From: an uncultured Eubacteriales bacterium
GTDB lineage: Bacteria; Bacillota; Clostridia; Oscillospirales; Oscillospiraceae
DNA: 28,106 bases
Assembly: GCA_905205195.1 (NCBI GenBank)
Contig: CAJLCS010000025.1
Location: 1 to 28,106 of the forward strand
Direction: 5' to 3'
In this document: in pieces, positions 26,001 to 28,106 of the stretch
Position numbering within the stretch: position 1 is the first letter of the stretch
Layout of the letters: every line of letters starts with the position of its first letter
The notes under the pieces: generated by a model
What the model saw: only the letters and a program-made list of their open reading frames with translations
Told to the model about the DNA's origin: nothing
Database searches by the model: none
Translations under genes and position numbers: made by a program

Positions 26001-27396
26001 TCTGCTGGCCCGGGCCGTCTCCGCCGAGGAGCGGCTAGCGCAGGTGGAAGCGGAACTCCGGCAGCTGCAAAACGGCAATCTGACCGGCCCGGCCATGCCC
26101 GCCGGAATGCCCCGGCGCAAAAAGCGCTGGTGGATTCCCGTGGTGATTGTGCTGGTTCTGGCGCTGACCGCCGGTGCGTTTTTCTTCTTCCGCTCCGGGC
26201 TGAAAGACGGGCTGGATGCCTATCGCCTGCTGAGCAGCTATTGCGCGTCGGATCCCATGACCATGGAGATGGACGCGGTGTATCAGGCCGACGACGGGGC
26301 CTCCTATGAGCAGACGGCCCACATCTGCCGCACCAAGGCGGACGGCACCGCCGTCACCGTCCTGCAAACCGAAGATGTGACCCTGTACGTTGCCGGAGAT
26401 GCCCTCTATCTGGAAAACGGCCGGGCCTATACCCTGGGCGGCGACTTCCCCGACTATGCCGCGCTGATGGACCACACGGCGGAGCTGTACCGGATGATTT
26501 CCGTGACGCCCACCGTCAGCGGCAATCGGAAAACCTATCACATTGCCGTGGCGCAGAACAAAATTCCAAACCTTCTGACCTATCTGATGCCCCGGGCCAT
26601 CCCCACGCCGGAGGTCCGGACGATGGAGGCCGACCTGATTGCGGAAAACGGCACCCTGACGGCGCTGAACTTTCTGGCGGAGACGGAATCCGGCAGCAAG
26701 CTGACGGTGCAGATTTCTCTGAGCAGCGGCAACAAGCCCACCGTCCCCGACGCCGTGCTGGAGGCGATCCGCGGCGGCGACACGGCGGAGGGCATTACCC
26801 TGACGGAGGACGGCTTCCGGCTGATTCAGGCATGGGCGCGGCTCTATGCCAGGGACAGCTTCTCCGCCGATCTGGCCGTCTCCGCCGATTGCGGTCCCAT
26901 CGTACTCCACGATACGCTGGAGTATGACAGCCTGCTTTCCGGCGGAACCCGGTATCAGGCCATCCGTAAGGGGGCGCTGGCGCTCTATTTCACGGACCGG
27001 AAGGTCTGCGACGGTTCCGGCAATACCGTCTCCGACAGCGATCATCTGGTGGATAACGCCCGGCTGATTTCCCTTGTCTATACGCTAATGCTGCGCGGCA
27101 CCGTCGACTGCACCGTCACCGACACCGGCCGGACCTATACCCTTTCGCTGGATCAGGACGGCATGGCGGCGCTGGCCGCTGCCATTGCCCCGGATTCTCA
27201 GAATCAGGCTCTGACCTTCACCGCAGGCAGCATTGTGCTGACCATGACCGGCGACGACATCTCGTCCGTCAGTCTTTCCTGCACCGGAACGGTTCGCGTC
27301 GTTCTGGTTGACGCACCGGTATCCCTTGGCGGCGCCATCACCTTCATGGAACGCAGCGTGTCGTTCCCGCAAACGGTCCTTGACGCACTGAAATAA
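22999..27396 (+). CDS. Large GLUG-repeat surface protein with two membrane segments and duplicated C-terminal domain
   Basis: This 1465-residue protein begins with a signal peptide (MKKLKILAGILACLMLVSLL, cleavage near VRA-AD at 27). About ten GLUG-type beta-solenoid repeats follow in two blocks (about 131-300 and 550-700), for example GGIVGENRGTVENC and YVGGIAGITGSTVRSC. Between them lie two helical stretches (about 312-365 and 456-530) around a Gly/Ser/Thr/Val-rich segment (373-455). An InlB-like repeat is at about 746-805. TM1 is at 949-972, followed by a basic and coiled-coil cytoplasmic loop, and TM2 at 1043-1064. The C-terminal 400 residues are outside and form two similar units (1071-1265 and 1273-1465), each ending in a PxxVLxAxx motif. 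They look like beta-rich lipid-carrier (LolA/LppX-like) domains, but this is fold guesswork. It overlaps the MMPL gene by 14 bases, so a partner role in export is inferred. No enzyme motif is seen. Confidence 0.85.
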   Translation: MKKLKILAGILACLMLVSLLPLSAVRAADDTVAIGSAEEFLSFAESCNLDSWSRGKTFTLTADISLDGKEFTPIATFGGTFDGGGHTVSGLAVSGSYAPAGLFAAVQEGAAVRNLNVSGTVAPAGEKNVTGGIVGENRGTVENCTFSGTLSGTRCTGGIVGVNAASGVIRSCTTSGAAFGTNETGGIAGENKGLVTGCTNGMYVNIESTDPQLTLDDLNLDFSLDLSLLTQFDTAGIATDTGGITGYSTGTVEACTNLAAVGYQHIGYNVGGIAGRSSGQIRGCTNEGSICGRKDVGGLVGQMEPYVELQLSESLLSKLKTQLSELSGLIDQASADAEGGAGSISSNLGAMSGYVDSAISEVGNIKVTATVDGSVTGSGSVSSDTTVGAGVGAGVGGGAAGSGSVTVSKGDDGTTVSGSTEAGGGIGAGIGTGTEIDHNGQATGTVDGSAQVVAAPDLGGLTSSLNGLNSQITMLNSAVAGTVGTLANDVREINKKCNELSDTVSQAVADAESGKSNPIVDGSAVDVDTITLGKVSGGANSGTVSGDLNTGGIAGSVSVESPYDPEDDVSSDLSAQYRRQYEYKAVIADCSNTGTVTGKRSYVGGICGRMDLGQITDCLGGGVISSESGNYVGGIAGITGSTVRSCFAKASLSGQNYVGGIVGAGVAQQLSGGSSTVAGCYSMVEITGGTQYLGAVSGADTGEFTDNRFVSDTLAGINRQSYAGKAEPITYEALSAVAGLPESMKQLTLTFVADGNVLQSTTFSYGDSFAADTFPALPQKDGYYARWDHETLENLHFDTVVTAVYTPDIPGLASTDTREDGRSVMLLEGSFDDGVTLTLAAEPQSAGSLTTKTLSDYFSCFRDGKLPAMTVNREVLEQWHVTMTGAPEGANTLRYLPPDGKTSGIRIYVNQGNGWELADCQTFGSYLTFPVTGSEGSVAAVSTFTVWWIWLLAALLILLLVLTVVLLIVRAVRKSKKRKAAAPAPAAPAAASRPQSSEEADLLARAVSAEERLAQVEAELRQLQNGNLTGPAMPAGMPRRKKRWWIPVVIVLVLALTAGAFFFFRSGLKDGLDAYRLLSSYCASDPMTMEMDAVYQADDGASYEQTAHICRTKADGTAVTVLQTEDVTLYVAGDALYLENGRAYTLGGDFPDYAALMDHTAELYRMISVTPTVSGNRKTYHIAVAQNKIPNLLTYLMPRAIPTPEVRTMEADLIAENGTLTALNFLAETESGSKLTVQISLSSGNKPTVPDAVLEAIRGGDTAEGITLTEDGFRLIQAWARLYARDSFSADLAVSADCGPIVLHDTLEYDSLLSGGTRYQAIRKGALALYFTDRKVCDGSGNTVSDSDHLVDNARLISLVYTLMLRGTVDCTVTDTGRTYTLSLDQDGMAALAAAIAPDSQNQALTFTAGSIVLTMTGDDISSVSLSCTGTVRVVLVDAPVSLGGAITFMERSVSFPQTVLDALK

Positions 27397-27423
27397 CGAA
27401 AGAATGTACAGGAGGATCACATC

Positions 27424-28026
27424 GTGGGAAATCGGATCATTTGTATCAGCCGTCAGTTCGGCAGCGGCGGCCATGAGCTGGCCGTCCGGGTGGCGGACTG
27501 GCTGGGCATCAGGGTGTACGAACGGGAACTGGTCGGACTGGCCTGCGCTTACGGCGAGCTGTCCGAGGCCAGCCTGAAGGGCGCGGACGAAAAGGCCACC
27601 AACCCCTATCTTTTCCGGACCGTACACGAGGGGAACTACCACGTTCTGCGGGGCCGCCCTACTTCGGAGGTGCTGTTCGCCCTGCAAAGCCATGAAATCC
27701 GGCGGATCGCCGGACGGGAGGAATGCGTGTTTGTCGGACGCTGCGCCGACTTTGTCCTGAAGGATGAGGACGTCCGGCTGCTGCGGGTCTTTGTGTCCGC
27801 GCCGGAGGATTTCCGGGTCCGACGGAAGATGGAGCAGAAGAACCTGTCTCAGGCGCAGGCGCTCCGCCTGGTCCGCAAAATGAACAAGCAGCGGCGGAAG
27901 TACTATGAGACCTACACCGGCCATCCCTGGGGCACGCCCGGGTTCTACGACCTGAATCTGGACACCTCCCGCTGCACCATGACGGAAGCCGCCGACCAAA
28001 TCATCGCCCGATTCGAAGCCCTTTGA
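27424..28026 (+). CDS. Cytidylate kinase-like family protein
   Basis: This 200-residue protein of the cytidylate-kinase-like P-loop family occurs widely in Clostridia and has unknown substrate. It starts with IICISRQFGSGGHELA, where the Walker A is GSGGHE, without the usual GK[ST], as in most of the family. It also has VFVGRCADFVL (GRCAD at 105-109), an arginine-rich lid (FRVRRKMEQKN, about 130-140) and RRKYYETYTG with YDLNLDTS at the end. Bona fide Cmk is expected elsewhere in the genome. The start is GTG at 27424, set by AGGAGG eight bases upstream. The gap to the surface-protein gene is 27 bases without a terminator, so it is the third gene of the MMPL operon and may phosphorylate a small molecule linked to it. 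The IS end begins 25 bases after the stop. Confidence 0.88.
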   Translation: MGNRIICISRQFGSGGHELAVRVADWLGIRVYERELVGLACAYGELSEASLKGADEKATNPYLFRTVHEGNYHVLRGRPTSEVLFALQSHEIRRIAGREECVFVGRCADFVLKDEDVRLLRVFVSAPEDFRVRRKMEQKNLSQAQALRLVRKMNKQRRKYYETYTGHPWGTPGFYDLNLDTSRCTMTEAADQIIARFEAL

Positions 28027-28051
28027 AACCGAAAAATCCCCCGGATCCGTC

Positions 28052-28106
28052 TGAAGTGACCCCAAAAAGTTAGACAAAAATAAGAATAAAAATTGTTCAA
28101 GCTACC
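28052..28106. mobile_element. Terminal inverted repeat of an IS element (right window edge)
   Basis: It starts with TGAAGTGACCCC and AAAAAGTTAGACA, then has a 10-base variable stretch and TAAAAATTGTTCAAGCT as at 1-53, in inverted orientation. The tip points into the window and the element body lies outside to the right. No transposase sequence is included. Confidence 0.7.

Noticed and set aside
27424..28026. Bona fide cytidylate kinase (cmk)
   Set aside because: The P-loop lacks GK[ST] and the GRCAD and RRKYYETYTG motifs belong to the cytidylate-kinase-like family of unknown substrate.

Overview
The window looks like part of the chromosome of a GC-rich member of the Clostridia, most likely a gut Oscillospirales-type organism. 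This rests on strong GGAGG-type ribosome binding sites, a perfect CIRCE operator, a SAM-I (S-box) riboswitch, Gram-positive lipid genes and the absence of any outer-membrane gene. The placement is inferred from gene content and regulatory style, not from a database search. Both window ends carry the same insertion-sequence terminus in inverted orientation. The window is therefore probably one unique stretch, perhaps a whole assembly contig, bounded by two IS copies whose bodies lie outside.

Layout. 1-53: IS end. 72-4299: an AraC-type regulator divergent from an intracellular arabinofuranosidase pair (GH127 beta-L and GH51 alpha-L), with divergent promoters that share one -10 octamer. 4352-6268: htpG, facing left, with a perfect CIRCE operator. 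6461-9820: a YkpA/YbiT-like ABC-F ATPase translationally coupled to argS. 9877-10494: a 5'-truncated ABC ATPase remnant with an AbrB-like tail, then a hairpin-rich intergenic region. 10495-13622: a leftward three-gene operon, SGNH esterase / five-bladed beta-propeller glycosidase-like protein / SGNH esterase, behind a near-consensus promoter. 13793-16414: plsY-type acyltransferase overlapping a GT28 diacylglycerol glycosyltransferase, then a YwaF-type membrane protein. 16452-19788: nadE and metK, both leftward, metK behind a SAM-I riboswitch with visible terminator and antiterminator. 19951-20533: a broken hexapeptide-repeat acetyltransferase. 20556-28026: a tightly packed operon of an MMPL/RND exporter, a 1465-residue GLUG-repeat surface protein and a cytidylate-kinase-like protein. 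28052-28106: IS end.

How the parts work together. The left part releases L-arabinose from arabinan or arabinoxylan oligomers inside the cell. The esterase/propeller operon probably trims acylated glycans. plsY plus the glycosyltransferase make phosphatidate-derived glycolipids. The most interesting unit is the MMPL operon. The exporter has both Asp-Tyr proton-relay pairs and an unusual cytoplasmic Gly-tetrad tail. Its overlapping partner carries, after two membrane segments, a duplicated beta-rich domain that I read tentatively as resembling the LolA/LppX lipid-carrier fold. This suggests an envelope lipid or glycolipid export system with a built-in carrier. The second standout is the ABC-F protein: one of its two ATP sites has natural substitutions in Walker A, Walker B and the partner signature, while the other site is canonical.
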